Below, piece after piece: positions 52,428 through 61,891 of a stretch of 64,000 bases of DNA (its first letter is position 1; every line of letters begins with the position of its first letter). A program made the translations under genes and the position numbers. Origin of the DNA: DATKAS01 sp963733765 (GTDB taxonomy: Bacteria > Actinomycetota > Acidimicrobiia > Acidimicrobiales > DATKAS01); contig CAVTEI010000003.1 of the NCBI GenBank assembly GCA_963733765.1, positions 806,001 through 870,000 on the forward strand. Direction: 5' to 3'. The notes below the pieces were generated by a model, which worked only from the letters and a program-made list of their open reading frames with translations, was not told where the DNA came from and did no database searches.

Positions 52428-54162
52428 ATGCCGCCCTCCGTCGCTGAAGTCCACGCCGCACTCACCGCGCCCGGCCAGCCCTTCGAGATGGAGGAGGTGC
52501 TGATCAGGGGCGTCGCCACCCGCACATGGAAGAACGCCGCGCCGTCGTTGCGTGCAGTGCTCGAGCAGAGCCTCGTGCACCGGGACCTGACGTTCCTCGT
52601 GTACGAGGACGAGTCGCTCACGTTCGCAGAGCACTTCGCCGCTGCGGCGACGATGGCACACCGCCTCGCGGTCGACTTCGGGGTGCGGAAGGGGATCGCG
52701 TCGCCGATCGCGATGCGGAACTTCCCGGAGTGGTCGATCGCGTTCTGGGCAGCGGCCTCGTTGGGAGCGGTCGTCGTTCCCCTCAACGCGTGGTGGACGG
52801 GACCCGAGCTCGAATACGGGCTCAGTGACTCCGGGTCGGTGGTCGTGTTCGTCGACGACGAGCGCAACGAACGCCTCGCCGAGCATCTCGAGCGCGCTCC
52901 CCGCCTTGCGCGGTGTCATCGTCGCCAGGACCGAGCACGAGCTCTCGGCTCCGGCGCAACGTTTCGAGGATGTGCTCGGCGTGGTCGAGGCCAACGCGGC
53001 ACTTCCCACCGTCGAGCTCGATCCCGAGGACGACGCGACGATCTTCTACACGTCGGGGACGACCGGACGGCCGAAAGGTGCGCTCGGCACCCAGCGCAAC
53101 ATCTGCACCAACCTGATGAGCCTCGTGTTCTGCGCGGCCCGGGGTGCCGCCCGGTCGGACGCACCGCCCGCCGCGATGCCGGGCGCAGGGGTGCAGACCG
53201 GTCAGAACGCGGTGCAGAACGCGGTGCAGAACGCGTACCTGCTCTCGGTGCCGTTCTTCCACGCCACGGGATGTCACTCCGTCCTCGTGGCGAACCTCGC
53301 GTTCGGCGGGAAGATCGTGATCATGTACCGGTGGGACGCCGGCCGCGCGCTCGAGCTCATCGAGCGAGAGCGCATCACCACCTTCGGCGGCGTGCCCGCG
53401 ATGGTGTGGCAGGTCCTCGACCATCCCGACTTCGACAAGCGCGATCTGTCGAGCGTCAAGTCGATCGGCTACGGCGGCGCGCCTGCGGCCCCCGAGCTCG
53501 TGCGTCGCATCGAAGCGATGTTCCCTGGGCGCACTCCGAGCAACGGCTACGGGCTCACCGAGACCTCATCGGTCACGACCATGAACTCCGGTAGCGACTA
53601 CCTCCTCAAGCCCGAGAGCGTGGGCGTGCCCGTACCCGTCTGCGACGTGAAGGTCGTCGACGCTGACGGGGAGGCGCTGGGCGGCGGAGACGTCGGCGAG
53701 CTCTGGATCAAGGGCCCGAACGTCGTCAAGGGTTACTTCAACAAGCCCGAGGCGACGGAGGCGTCGTTCACGGACGGCTGGCTGCACAGCGGCGACGTCG
53801 CCCGCCTCGACGACGAAGGCTTCGTCTTCATCGTCGACCGCGCGAAGGACATGGTGATCCGAGGCGGCGAGAACGTGTACTGCGTCGAAGTAGAGGCTGC
53901 GCTGTTCGAGCACCCCGCGGTTTCGGACGCGGCCGTGATCGGCATCCCCCACACCGTGCTCGGCGAAGAAGTGGGCGCCGTCGTGCAACTCGCGCCCGGA
54001 AAGAGCGCGAGCGAGGACGAGCTGAAGCGCCACGTCGCAGAACGTCTCGCTGCGTTCAAGGTGCCGGTGCGGATCTGGTTCCGCGACGAGCCGTTACCTC
54101 GGAACCCGGCCGGCAAGATCCTCAAGCGTGACCTGCGTGAAGAGCTCGTGGGTGAGGGGTGA
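52428..54162 (+). pseudogene. Class I acyl-CoA synthetase (AMP-binding), frameshifted
   Basis: N-terminal part from ATG 52428 (MRNFPEWSIAFWAAASLGAV); after LAEHLER the frame shifts at about 52894. Skipping one base gives LPALRGVIVART and restores 577 residues. ATP-binding loop IFYTSGTTGRPKG, adenylation GYGLTETSS, hinge DRAKDMVIRGGEN and C-terminal lysine PAGKILKR are present. It activates a carboxylic acid to acyl-CoA; chain specificity is unclear. The stop overlaps the GNAT gene start. Probably an assembly insertion. Confidence 0.85.
53203..53235 (+). repeat. 12-bp tandem repeat inside the acyl-CoA synthetase gene
   Basis: CAGAACGCGGTG occurs twice in tandem at 53203-53226, then CAGAACGCG at 53227-53235, encoding QNAVQNAVQNA. 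In frame, so it does not break the gene. Probably strand slippage. Confidence 0.8.
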
Positions 54163-54941
54163 CGCTGGCCGACCGCGTGGACGCCGTCCATGCCGAGTTC
54201 CGACGGCGGAGTGCGCTCGCGCTCGGCGGTGAGGTGTCGACGGACGACGGGCTGCTCGTGTGGGCGGGGCCCAACCCCGTGCCCGCCGTGGTGAACGGGG
54301 TGATTCGAACGGCGACCGGGTTGCGCGGGGCGGAGGTGCTCGCGCGGGCGGACGAGTGGTTCGGCGCGCGTCAGCGTGGCTACACCGTGTTCTGCAGGAG
54401 CGACATCGATCGGGACGTGATCGACGTCTGCGCGGAGCGGGGGTTGCCTCACGTCGCGGATGGCGGTCTCCCCGAGATGGTCATCCACGAACCGGTGACC
54501 ATGCCCGCGCTCGCCGCTGGCGTGTCGGTGCGCGAGGTGGAGACGGCGCACGATCGGCGCGACTACCGCGGCGTGTTCGCGGCGTCCTATGCGCAGCTCG
54601 GCGCGCCCGAAGAGCTCGTCGACGGCGTGATGCCTCCCCTCGAGATGCTGCAGGGCGACGATGTCGGTGCGTTCATCGTGGATCTCGACGGCACGCCCGC
54701 AGCTGTGGCGATGTCGGTGCTCATCGACGGTGTCGCGGACATCCACTGGGTGGGGACGATGCCGTCGGCGAGTCGTCGCGGCCTCGGCGAGGTCGCGACC
54801 GCCCACGCGCTCGCGCACGGATTTGCCGCGGGGGCCGACGTCGCCGCGCTTCAGGCATCGCCGATGGGTGACGGCTTGTACCGGCGGATGGGCTTCGTCG
54901 AGCTCTATCGCTACGACGAATTCCTCGTGCTGGCCGCGTGA
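54159..54941 (+). CDS. GNAT family N-acetyltransferase
   Basis: 260 residues. Starts at a GTG inside the acyl-CoA synthetase stop (GTGA). The acetyl-CoA binding region is WVGTMPSASRRGLGEVATAHALAHGF (near 190-215), followed by ALQASPMGDGLYRRMGF. The N-terminal half is a separate divergent GNAT-like lobe. Substrate unknown; coupling to the synthetase suggests a linked function. Confidence 0.78.
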   Translation: MTLADRVDAVHAEFRRRSALALGGEVSTDDGLLVWAGPNPVPAVVNGVIRTATGLRGAEVLARADEWFGARQRGYTVFCRSDIDRDVIDVCAERGLPHVADGGLPEMVIHEPVTMPALAAGVSVREVETAHDRRDYRGVFAASYAQLGAPEELVDGVMPPLEMLQGDDVGAFIVDLDGTPAAVAMSVLIDGVADIHWVGTMPSASRRGLGEVATAHALAHGFAAGADVAALQASPMGDGLYRRMGFVELYRYDEFLVLAA

Positions 54942-54954
54942 AAGGCTGCGTCCC

Positions 54955-55509
54955 ATGACCGACGCCCCCAATCCCGATGGCTCCTCTCCGCGCACCACGA
55001 AGTTCCCGGCGCCGCCGGCGATGGTGATCGATCCATCGAAGCGGTACACCGCGCAGATGGAGACCTCGCTGGGGTCCATCACGATCGCGCTCGACGCCGC
55101 GGGTGCGCCGAAGACCGTCAACAACTTCGTCTTCCTCGCGCGCTACCACTACTACGACGGCATCATCTTCCATCGCATCATCAAGGGCTTCGTCTGCCAG
55201 GGTGGCGATCCCGAAGGCAGCGGTCGCGGCGGTCCCGGGTACCGCTTCGAGGACGAGCTGCCGAAGCCTGGGCGCTACGAGATCGGGTCGCTCGCGATGG
55301 CAAACGCCGGTCCGAACACGAACGGCAGTCAGTTCTTCATCATCAGCGGCAGCAGCGGCGCGAGCCTTCCACCTCAGTACTCGCTGTTCGGGAAGGTCGT
55401 GAAGGGCCTCGACGTCGTCGAGGCGATGCAATCGGTGCCGACGGGGAGCGGTGATCGCCCGAAGGACGACGTGGTGATCAACTCGGTCACGATCACGGAG
55501 TCCGACTAG
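54955..55509 (+). CDS. Cyclophilin-type peptidylprolyl isomerase
   Basis: 184 residues. A basic/proline-rich leader of about 30 residues, then the cyclophilin fold: FHRIIKGFVCQGGDPEG, AMANAGPNTNGSQFFI and LFGKVVKGLDVV. Catalytic arginine is in FHRII. No signal peptide is evident, so it is probably cytoplasmic. AAAGG lies 8 nt before the ATG at 54955. Confidence 0.93.
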   Translation: MTDAPNPDGSSPRTTKFPAPPAMVIDPSKRYTAQMETSLGSITIALDAAGAPKTVNNFVFLARYHYYDGIIFHRIIKGFVCQGGDPEGSGRGGPGYRFEDELPKPGRYEIGSLAMANAGPNTNGSQFFIISGSSGASLPPQYSLFGKVVKGLDVVEAMQSVPTGSGDRPKDDVVINSVTITESD

Positions 55510-55528
55510 GCGCTGCCGCGCCGGCCCA

Positions 55529-56062
55529 ATGCCTGACCCGGGCGACGCGCTCGTCGACATCGTCGATCTCGACGACAACGTGGTCGGGGTCGCGACGCGT
55601 CGGCAGATGCGAGCAGAGAACTTGCTTCACCGCTCGGTGGGAATCGCCGTCATCGACTCGGAGGACCGCGTGCTGATCCACCGGCGCGCCGAGACGAAGG
55701 ACGTGTGGCCGGGGCGCTGGGACCTCGCGGTGGGCGGAGTGGTCGACACCGGCGAGAGCTGGGAGGACGCCGCGGCGCGAGAGCTCGCCGAGGAGATCGG
55801 AAGTCACGCGTCGCCGCAGGAGATCGGACGCGGTCGATTCGAGGACGATGCCGTGAGGGCGATCGGCCGGATCTACGTCGCTCGCGACGACGGTCCGTTC
55901 GAGTTCGTCGATGGCGAGGTCGTCGAGGCGCTCTTCGTGACGTTCGACGAGCTACGAGAACGCCTCACCCGCGACTCGTTCGTTCCCGACAGCCTTGCGA
56001 TCGTATGGCCGCTGCTCAGCGGCGAGCGAGGCGACGCGGGAGGCGGTCCTTCCACCACCTGA
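55529..56062 (+). CDS. Nudix hydrolase (isopentenyl-diphosphate isomerase-like)
   Basis: 177 residues. Nudix box GGVVDTGESWEDAAARELAEEIG near residue 70 is intact, preceded by LIHRRAETKDVWPGRWD, as in IDI-like Nudix proteins of unknown substrate. Follows the cyclophilin gene by 19 nt. Its end overlaps the DNA methylase gene tail to tail by 47 nt. Confidence 0.87.
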   Translation: MPDPGDALVDIVDLDDNVVGVATRRQMRAENLLHRSVGIAVIDSEDRVLIHRRAETKDVWPGRWDLAVGGVVDTGESWEDAAARELAEEIGSHASPQEIGRGRFEDDAVRAIGRIYVARDDGPFEFVDGEVVEALFVTFDELRERLTRDSFVPDSLAIVWPLLSGERGDAGGGPSTT

Positions 56063-57428
56063 ACACCGCTTCGTCGACGCCATACGCCTCGCACATCAGC
56101 TGTGCCGACCGCAAGAGGTCGCTGGCCTGCAACGCGGCGGCAGCCTGGTCCCACGTCGAGGAGCGAGCGGGAAGGGGCAGCGTCCGCACCTCCCGCGCAC
56201 TCAGCTTGAGTGCGGTCGACGAGCGCGCGGCTCCGAGATGCTGCGTCGCCGCCCAGGCCGAGAGGGGAGGCGAGTTCAGCGCCGCGGCGATCGGCCAGAG
56301 CCGACTCGATTCGGCGACGACGGAGATCACCGGCGTGGCGGGGAGCCACGCTCCGGTCGCGTCGACGGCGGCCTCGATCACCCGCGTTTGCGTCGCGACG
56401 ACGACCTTCGGCACGAGTCGATCCCGCAACCGAGCCGAGAGCGCGGGCACGTTGACAGTCGGCCGCATCAACCTGCGGCCCGCGATCGTCGCCGGGACCT
56501 CACCCCAGCGACTGCGGCCCGGATCGATGAGACCCGTCGTGACGACCTGGGCGCCGTCCGCGCCCTCCTCGACGAGGGACGCGATCTCGTAGAACTCGTC
56601 GCGGAAGTCAGCGGCCACCGAGGCGATGTCGCCCACGCTTCCCTCGATGGTGAGGTCGAGCGCAGGCACTCCCAACGCGTCGGCCAGCAGAGGCGACCAC
56701 GTCGCCCCCCTAGGCAGGATCATCGGCGCCAACGGCGCACACTCCTCGCCGAGGGTTCGGTCCACGGCGCCTTGAGTGGCGCCCCGGTGAAGCCCCAGCG
56801 CGCACGTCGGCACATCGGCCGCGAACACCGAAGACGTCGACATCCACACCGTTTCGAGCGCGGCGCGCTGCAGAACCTGGCTCCGCGCCCAGCCACTGTC
56901 CCGGGTCGCGAGGGTCGCCATGGGCTGTACGAAGGCGACGCGACCGCCGTCTGGCCGCGCCAGACGCAGCGCGAGCACGAGGAACAAGGCCGCTTCGTCG
57001 ATGTACGCAGGCGGTGCGTCACCGAGCCGCGCTGACAGCGCTGCTTGGCGCGAGGGGTCGCCCGCCGTCGCGCGACGGAGCTTCGTGAGGAAGGGAGGGT
57101 TGCCGATCACGACGTCGAACGTGTCGTCGCGCAGGTCGGCGGTGAACGCGTCGGCGACCTCGACGCGTGCCTCTCCGCCGAGGAGCCGCTTGCACTCGGC
57201 AACTGCCCTCGCGTCAAAGTCGACACCAACGACGTTGCGCGCACTGCCGAGGCGACGAGCCGCGGCGACCAGGAAGTTGCCCGTGCCGCACGCAGGGTCG
57301 AGGACGCGGATCGAGCCGGGGTCAAGCCCGGCGTCGAGCAGCGGTTGGAGCGACCAGTCGAGGAGGTGCTCGACGAGAAATAGTGGGGTGTCGAAGGCGC
57401 CGTGCCGACGGCGTTCGTCGGGGCTCAG
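56016..57428 (-). CDS. N6-adenine DNA methyltransferase, no standard start codon
   Basis: SAM-binding motif I LDPACGTGNFLVAAARRLG, an acidic VGVDFDARAV loop, and catalytic motif IV VIGNPPFLTK show an N6-adenine methylase; a large target-recognition-like C-terminal part follows. The frame is open without any ATG, GTG or TTG from within rpmG to 57110, which falls inside motif IV. A CTG at 57428 (LSPDERRRHGAFDTP) is the most plausible start, giving 470 residues; a frameshift or lost start is the alternative. No restriction gene is adjacent. Confidence 0.65.
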   Translation of the reverse strand: MSPDERRRHGAFDTPLFLVEHLLDWSLQPLLDAGLDPGSIRVLDPACGTGNFLVAAARRLGSARNVVGVDFDARAVAECKRLLGGEARVEVADAFTADLRDDTFDVVIGNPPFLTKLRRATAGDPSRQAALSARLGDAPPAYIDEAALFLVLALRLARPDGGRVAFVQPMATLATRDSGWARSQVLQRAALETVWMSTSSVFAADVPTCALGLHRGATQGAVDRTLGEECAPLAPMILPRGATWSPLLADALGVPALDLTIEGSVGDIASVAADFRDEFYEIASLVEEGADGAQVVTTGLIDPGRSRWGEVPATIAGRRLMRPTVNVPALSARLRDRLVPKVVVATQTRVIEAAVDATGAWLPATPVISVVAESSRLWPIAAALNSPPLSAWAATQHLGAARSSTALKLSAREVRTLPLPARSSTWDQAAAALQASDLLRSAQLMCEAYGVDEAVFRWWKDRLPRRLARR

Positions 57429-57434
57429 CCCGGA

Positions 57435-57534
57435 GCGTGGCGTCGGCTGCGAGCTAGCGCGCTCTCTCGCCGGGGAGCTAGCGCGCTGTGTCGGCTGCGA
57501 GCTACCGCGCTGTGTCGGGTGCGAGCTAGCGCTC
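57435..57534. repeat. 24-bp tandem repeats at the rpmG / methylase junction
   Basis: Units of the type GAGCTAGCGCGCTGTGTCGG (plus four bases) at 57451-57474, 57475-57498 and 57499-57522, with partial units on both sides. The rpmG stop codon lies in the last unit. In the methylase frame the array encodes 8-residue repeats (ASSQPTPR, ASSPARER, GSSQPTQR, ASSHPTQR). Confidence 0.8.
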
Positions 57535-57690
57535 TTCGCGGAAGGCGACGTGCTGGCGGACGACCGGGTCGTACTTCTTGATCTCGAGGCGCTCGCGGGT
57601 GTTGGTCTTGTTCTTGCGCGTGACGTAGGTGTACCCGGTGCCCGCCGTCGACTTCAGCTTGATGATCGGACGCTTCTCGTTCTTCGGCAT
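57526..57690 (-). CDS. rpmG: Ribosomal protein L33 (zinc-independent form)
   Basis: 54 residues from ATG 57690: KRPIIKLKSTAGTGYTYVT, KNKTNTRERLEIKKYDP and ending HVAFREER. It lacks the two CxxC zinc pairs of the zinc-bound form, so it is the C-minus paralog type. Starts 1 nt after the rpmB stop. Its stop lies within a 24-bp tandem repeat array. Confidence 0.95.
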   Translation of the reverse strand: MPKNEKRPIIKLKSTAGTGYTYVTRKNKTNTRERLEIKKYDPVVRQHVAFREER

Positions 57691-57691
57691 G

Positions 57692-57929
<238 letters not shown>

Positions 57930-58000
57930 ACCCGATTCCTCCTGCAGGGACCCCGAAAGGCTACCGGCCCGGCTGCGGATATTGCCAGCGCGGCCAGGAC

Positions 58001-58006
58001 TACCTT
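58001..58006 (+). promoter_or_regulatory. Predicted -10 box of the depolymerase-like lipoprotein gene
   Basis: TACCTT, 8 nt before the GTG at 58015, in the 86-nt gap to the divergent rpmB gene. Confidence 0.4.
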
Positions 58007-58014
58007 GGCTCGCC

Positions 58015-59019
58015 GTGCGTCGGGCGGTGATCATCGGGGTTCTCATCGCCGGCGCAGCGGGCCTCGTGGGCTGCTCCGACGACTCGGCCGCGGCGCCTTC
58101 GCTGGCCCCGGAGACCTCGTCCACCGAGACCGCGGTCGCGCCTTCGTCCCCGTCGTCAATCGACGCGGCGCCTCTCGGAGTGTCGCCGGCCCCACCTGCG
58201 GGCGACCCTTGTGTCACGAGCACACCGGCGCCTCAAGGTCCGATCATCCTCACGTCTGGCGGCCTGGAGCGCACCTACCGTCTCAGCCTGCCCGACCCTC
58301 CGCCGAGCAAGCCGGCGCCGGTCATCCTCAATCTGCACGGCGCTGGGTCCAACGCGGTCGAGCAGGACCTCTACAGCGACCTTGCCGGGAGGGGCCCGGC
58401 CCGAGGTTTCGTCATCGTCACCCCAAACGGCACCGGGCAGCCGCGGCAGTGGAACATCGTCGTGACGACGCAGGCCGACGACGCGGCGTTCATCGACGAC
58501 GTGCTGGAGGACGTCGCGAAGCGGGCCTGCATCGATCCGTCACGGACGTACTCGACTGGGATGTCGAGCGGCGCGGCGATGAGCTCACTCTTGGCATGTG
58601 AAGAGGACGGACCCGTGCGCACCATCGCGCCCGTCGCCGGTGTCATCTACCTCTCGTTTCTTTGCGACGCGGGGCCGCCGCGCAGCGTGATCGCGTTCCA
58701 CGGGACCGATGACGGCGTGCTCCCCTACGGCGGCGGGCCGATCCCGGGAGCGGTTGTGCCGTACCCGGGCGTCGCCCCAGCGATGGCGGGATGGGCGAAG
58801 CGTGCGCACTGCGCGCCGACCCCCGCACGAACGCAGGCGTCGGCGCACGTCACGCTCGAGCGATGGACCGGATGTGCCGACGGCACGACCGTCGAGCTGT
58901 ACATCATCGACGGCGGCGGTCACACGTGGCCTGGCGCAGTGTCGGTCCCGTACCTCGGCGAGACGACCGACGAGATCAGTGCCACCGACATCTTGCTGGA
59001 TGCGTTCAGCAGTGAGTGA
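58015..59019 (+). CDS. Lipoprotein esterase of the PHB depolymerase / feruloyl esterase (LpqC) family
   Basis: 334 residues. Lipobox LVGCSDD, a low-complexity Ser/Pro/Ala linker (about 25-65), then an alpha/beta hydrolase: VILNLHGAGSN (oxyanion), nucleophile in STGMSSGAAM, aspartate in FHGTDDGVLPY and the GGGHTWPG histidine. Acts outside the membrane on an ester substrate not identifiable here. Overlaps the start of tag by 8 nt. Confidence 0.85.
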   Translation: MRRAVIIGVLIAGAAGLVGCSDDSAAAPSLAPETSSTETAVAPSSPSSIDAAPLGVSPAPPAGDPCVTSTPAPQGPIILTSGGLERTYRLSLPDPPPSKPAPVILNLHGAGSNAVEQDLYSDLAGRGPARGFVIVTPNGTGQPRQWNIVVTTQADDAAFIDDVLEDVAKRACIDPSRTYSTGMSSGAAMSSLLACEEDGPVRTIAPVAGVIYLSFLCDAGPPRSVIAFHGTDDGVLPYGGGPIPGAVVPYPGVAPAMAGWAKRAHCAPTPARTQASAHVTLERWTGCADGTTVELYIIDGGGHTWPGAVSVPYLGETTDEISATDILLDAFSSE

Positions 59020-59653
59020 CCTGGTCCGCGGCTCCGACGGTCGTCACCGTTGCCGCTGGGGCGCGTCGACGCCCGACTACGAGAGCTATCACGACGAGGA
59101 GTGGGGTCGACCGGTCGTCGACGACGTCCGCATCTACGAGAAGCTGTGTCTCGAGGGATTTCAGTCGGGGTTGTCGTGGCTGACGATCCTGCGCAAGCGC
59201 GAGGCCTTCCGACGCGCGTTCGCCGGCTTCGACCCGGCCGCGGTCGCACGTTTCAGCGACCGCGATGTCGAACGCCTGCTGGCCGATGCGTCCATCGTGC
59301 GCCATCGGGGCAAGATCCAGGCGACGATCGCGAACGCGAGAGCGACGCTTGCTGTGCAAGACGATGACGGCTCGCTCGGTGCGTTGATGTGGTCGTTCGA
59401 ACCGAAAGGGCGCGGTCGGCGCCGCGCACCGGGAGCGATGTCCGACTTGGCCGCGTCGACGCCCGAGTCGACGGCGCTGTCGAAGGAGCTGCTGCGACGC
59501 GGCTTCCGCTTCGTCGGCCCGACGACGTGTTACGCGGCGATGCAGTCTCTCGGACTGGTCAACGACCACCTCGCCCGCTGCCACGTACGCAGGGCCTGCG
59601 AGGCGGAGCGCACGGCCTCCACCATTCCTGTCCCGGTTTCGCGTCATTCGTGA
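59012..59653 (+). CDS. tag: DNA-3-methyladenine glycosylase I
   Basis: 213 residues from GTG 59012. CRWGASTPDYESYHDEEWG is the family start with zinc-binding cysteine and histidine; ILRKREAFRRAFAGFDP and FVGPTTCYAAMQSLGLVNDHL complete the helix-hairpin-helix glycosylase. It removes 3-methyladenine from DNA. The overlap with the upstream gene suggests coupling. Confidence 0.94.
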   Translation: MSDLVRGSDGRHRCRWGASTPDYESYHDEEWGRPVVDDVRIYEKLCLEGFQSGLSWLTILRKREAFRRAFAGFDPAAVARFSDRDVERLLADASIVRHRGKIQATIANARATLAVQDDDGSLGALMWSFEPKGRGRRRAPGAMSDLAASTPESTALSKELLRRGFRFVGPTTCYAAMQSLGLVNDHLARCHVRRACEAERTASTIPVPVSRHS

Positions 59654-59689
59654 CGCGTTTCTCACCCGAGAATGTTGGGGCACGATCGG

Positions 59690-59762
59690 TGGGCCGCCCG
59701 GGGCTCGAACCCGGCACCTTGGGATTAAAAGTCCCCTGCTCTACCCGATGAGCTAGCGGCCC
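59690..59762 (-). tRNA. tRNA-Lys(TTT)
   Basis: 73 nt, CCA not encoded. Acceptor GGGCCGC pairs with GCGGCCC; anticodon loop CTTTTAA gives TTT; T arm CCGGGTTCGAGCCCCGG. The first anticodon-stem pair (27-43) is G-A rather than a normal pair. Confidence 0.93.
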
Positions 59763-59773
59763 GCCGTCGCAAC

Positions 59774-60979
59774 CTAGGGCGTGGCCGCCGTGGTGGCGGG
59801 AGCGGCGGCCGTCGTGGCGACCGTGGTCGCCGCCGCCGTGGTCTCCGGAGGCGACGTGGTGGTTGTCGTGTCGTCGGCGCCTGCTTGCGCTTCGGCGACG
59901 GCGGTCTGCAGCGCGTGCAACGTCGCGACGTCGACGGCGCCGGTGGGCTCGACCCCGAGCTCGGTCTGGAACGCCATCAAGGCCTCCGTGAGCTCGGGCG
60001 TCCACTCACCGTCGATGTCACCTGGCCAGTAGCCCGCCAGCTTCAAGATCGATTGGACGGCCGCAGTCTGCGCGACCGCCGCGGTCGCCGCTTCACTGTC
60101 CACCGCAAGCACGGCCGCGGACAGCGCAACGGCGGTCGCCTCGTCGACGAAGCCGGTCACCGGCAAGTTGTTGTCGGTCTGGAGCTGCTCGACGGCGGCC
60201 ACCGTCGACGGGCCGTAGATGCCGTCGATCGGCCCGTCGTACAGGCCGGCGGTTTGGAGGGCGGTCTGCAGGGCGGCGGTGTACTGAGCCACGACGGTCG
60301 TCGCCTGGGCGAGCTGTTCGTCCGTCAGGCAGCCCGCGTCGGCGAGGAGCCGCAGCCACGCGATCTCGAGCGCGTACCCGGCCGCGTTCAAGCTCGCTGA
60401 CGCTTCTCGGAGTGAGGTCTCGGCGGTGATCCCTTCGGCGGCCGCGGTGAGATCGTCCTCGGCTTCTCGCACTCGATCGATGGTCGCTGTTTCGAGCGGA
60501 GGAGCGAGAGTCGTGGTGGTCGTCGCTTCGGTGACCGACGACTGCGCGGACGCGAGCGCGGCGTTCGCTTCCGCGAGCTCCTCGTTCGCCTGCGTCAGCT
60601 CCTCACGAGCCGCGGTGACCTCCTCGGCGCTGGACTCGACGGAGCGAAGCGGCGCGGAGAGGTCTTCCGCCGCTGTCGTCAGATCGCCGACCGTCGCGGG
60701 TGCGTCCGTGAAGATGCGGCCGTAGCGATCGATCGCTTCCACGTACTGCGTCGCATCACTGCAGAAGGCCGCGTTTGCTTCGACGAGTGCCGTCTGTGCG
60801 TCCGCGACTGTCGCTTCTGCGGCAGTGACGCGAGCCTGCGCTGCTTCAACCGGCTCGACGTCTCCATCGCCATCGCCTCCGCACGCGGTGACAAGAGCCA
60901 GTGTGACGACGACGGCGACCGGGGCCGTTGCCCGACGCCATCCGTTTCTCGACGAACTGCGTGCGCGAGTGACGTACAT
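59774..60979 (-). CDS. Lipoprotein with coiled coil and two peptidoglycan-binding domains
   Basis: 401 residues. AGGAGG 6 nt before the ATG at 60979. Signal with lipobox LVTAC, Gly/Asp linker, a heptad-like Glu/Ala-rich coiled coil (about 45-160), a Thr tract, then two PG_binding_1 units: ALQTAGLYDGPIDGIYGPST and LKLAGYWPGDIDGEWTPEL. A Thr/Ala-rich tail ends the protein. It probably bridges membrane and wall; no catalytic domain is visible. The longer frame to 61561 is antisense to the oxygenase gene. Confidence 0.8.
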   Translation of the reverse strand: MYVTRARSSSRNGWRRATAPVAVVVTLALVTACGGDGDGDVEPVEAAQARVTAAEATVADAQTALVEANAAFCSDATQYVEAIDRYGRIFTDAPATVGDLTTAAEDLSAPLRSVESSAEEVTAAREELTQANEELAEANAALASAQSSVTEATTTTTLAPPLETATIDRVREAEDDLTAAAEGITAETSLREASASLNAAGYALEIAWLRLLADAGCLTDEQLAQATTVVAQYTAALQTALQTAGLYDGPIDGIYGPSTVAAVEQLQTDNNLPVTGFVDEATAVALSAAVLAVDSEAATAAVAQTAAVQSILKLAGYWPGDIDGEWTPELTEALMAFQTELGVEPTGAVDVATLHALQTAVAEAQAGADDTTTTTSPPETTAAATTVATTAAAPATTAATP

Positions 60980-61081
60980 AGTCACCTCCTGGGCTGCGCG
61001 TTCATCGTACCGAGGCGTCGGTGCACGGCCGGCGACCGTCGCAGCACTGTCAGGACCAGCGAGAACAACGACCTCGCCGTA

Positions 61082-61891
61082 GTGTTTCGCATTCCTTCGC
61101 CATCGGATTTGATCGATCTCGAGCGCTATCCCGTCGATGCACCCGAGAGGCCACTCGCGAAATCCGTCGTTGCCGAAGGCAACGCCGCGCTGCGCGCGGA
61201 CGGTGTGTGCATCCTCCCCGGCTTCCTCCGCGACGACGTCATCGACGCCCTCGTCGCGGAGTGCGAGGAGTTGGCGCCGCTCGGGCACCACAGCGAGGTG
61301 GCGGGTACGCCGTACATCGAAGCGCCCGATCGATCCTTCCCTGAGGGGCACCCGCGGCGCAGCCCGAGCCGCACTGCGCTGACTGCCGTCGCGTACGACC
61401 TGTTCCCTGCCGACTCCGCGATCCGCGCACTGTACGAGTGGGACCCGCTGATGGAGTTCATCGGCGCGGTACTCGATCGCTCTCCGCTCTACCGGTACGC
61501 GGACCCGTTCGGTGCGCTCAACCTCGCGGTGATGACCGAAGGCGACGAGTTGCACTGGCACTTCGATCAGACCGACTTCGTGGTCTCACTCGCGATTCAG
61601 TCGAGTGACGCCGGGGGTGACTTCGACAACGCCAAGCTGATCCGATCCGCCGACGACGAGCACTACGACGATGTCGCGGCAGTCTTGGCTGACACCGCGC
61701 CAGATCGGGTAAGAACCGAGCCGATGACACCCGGCACGCTGATGGTGTTCGAAGGACGCAACTCGATGCATCGCGTCACGCCGATCCGAGGCGACCGCCC
61801 GCGGTTCGTCGCCCTGCTGGCCTACGACACCAAGCCCGACACGGACTCGTCCGACCGCCTCAAGATGGTGCGGTACGGACGGCTGCCGTGA
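61082..61891 (+). CDS. Phytanoyl-CoA dioxygenase-like 2-oxoglutarate/Fe(II) oxygenase
   Basis: 269 residues. Iron ligands HFD in LHWHFDQTDFVVS (near residue 160) and a distal histidine in NSMHRVTPIRGDRPRFV with the arginine that binds 2-oxoglutarate. Substrate unknown. GTG 61082; its stop overlaps the Fae-like gene start (GTGA), so the two products are made together. Confidence 0.83.
   Translation: MFRIPSPSDLIDLERYPVDAPERPLAKSVVAEGNAALRADGVCILPGFLRDDVIDALVAECEELAPLGHHSEVAGTPYIEAPDRSFPEGHPRRSPSRTALTAVAYDLFPADSAIRALYEWDPLMEFIGAVLDRSPLYRYADPFGALNLAVMTEGDELHWHFDQTDFVVSLAIQSSDAGGDFDNAKLIRSADDEHYDDVAAVLADTAPDRVRTEPMTPGTLMVFEGRNSMHRVTPIRGDRPRFVALLAYDTKPDTDSSDRLKMVRYGRLP

Noticed and set aside
57435..57534. 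CRISPR array
   Set aside because: The 24-bp units are directly adjacent with no unique spacers, only about three copies exist, and no cas genes are present. It is a plain tandem repeat.
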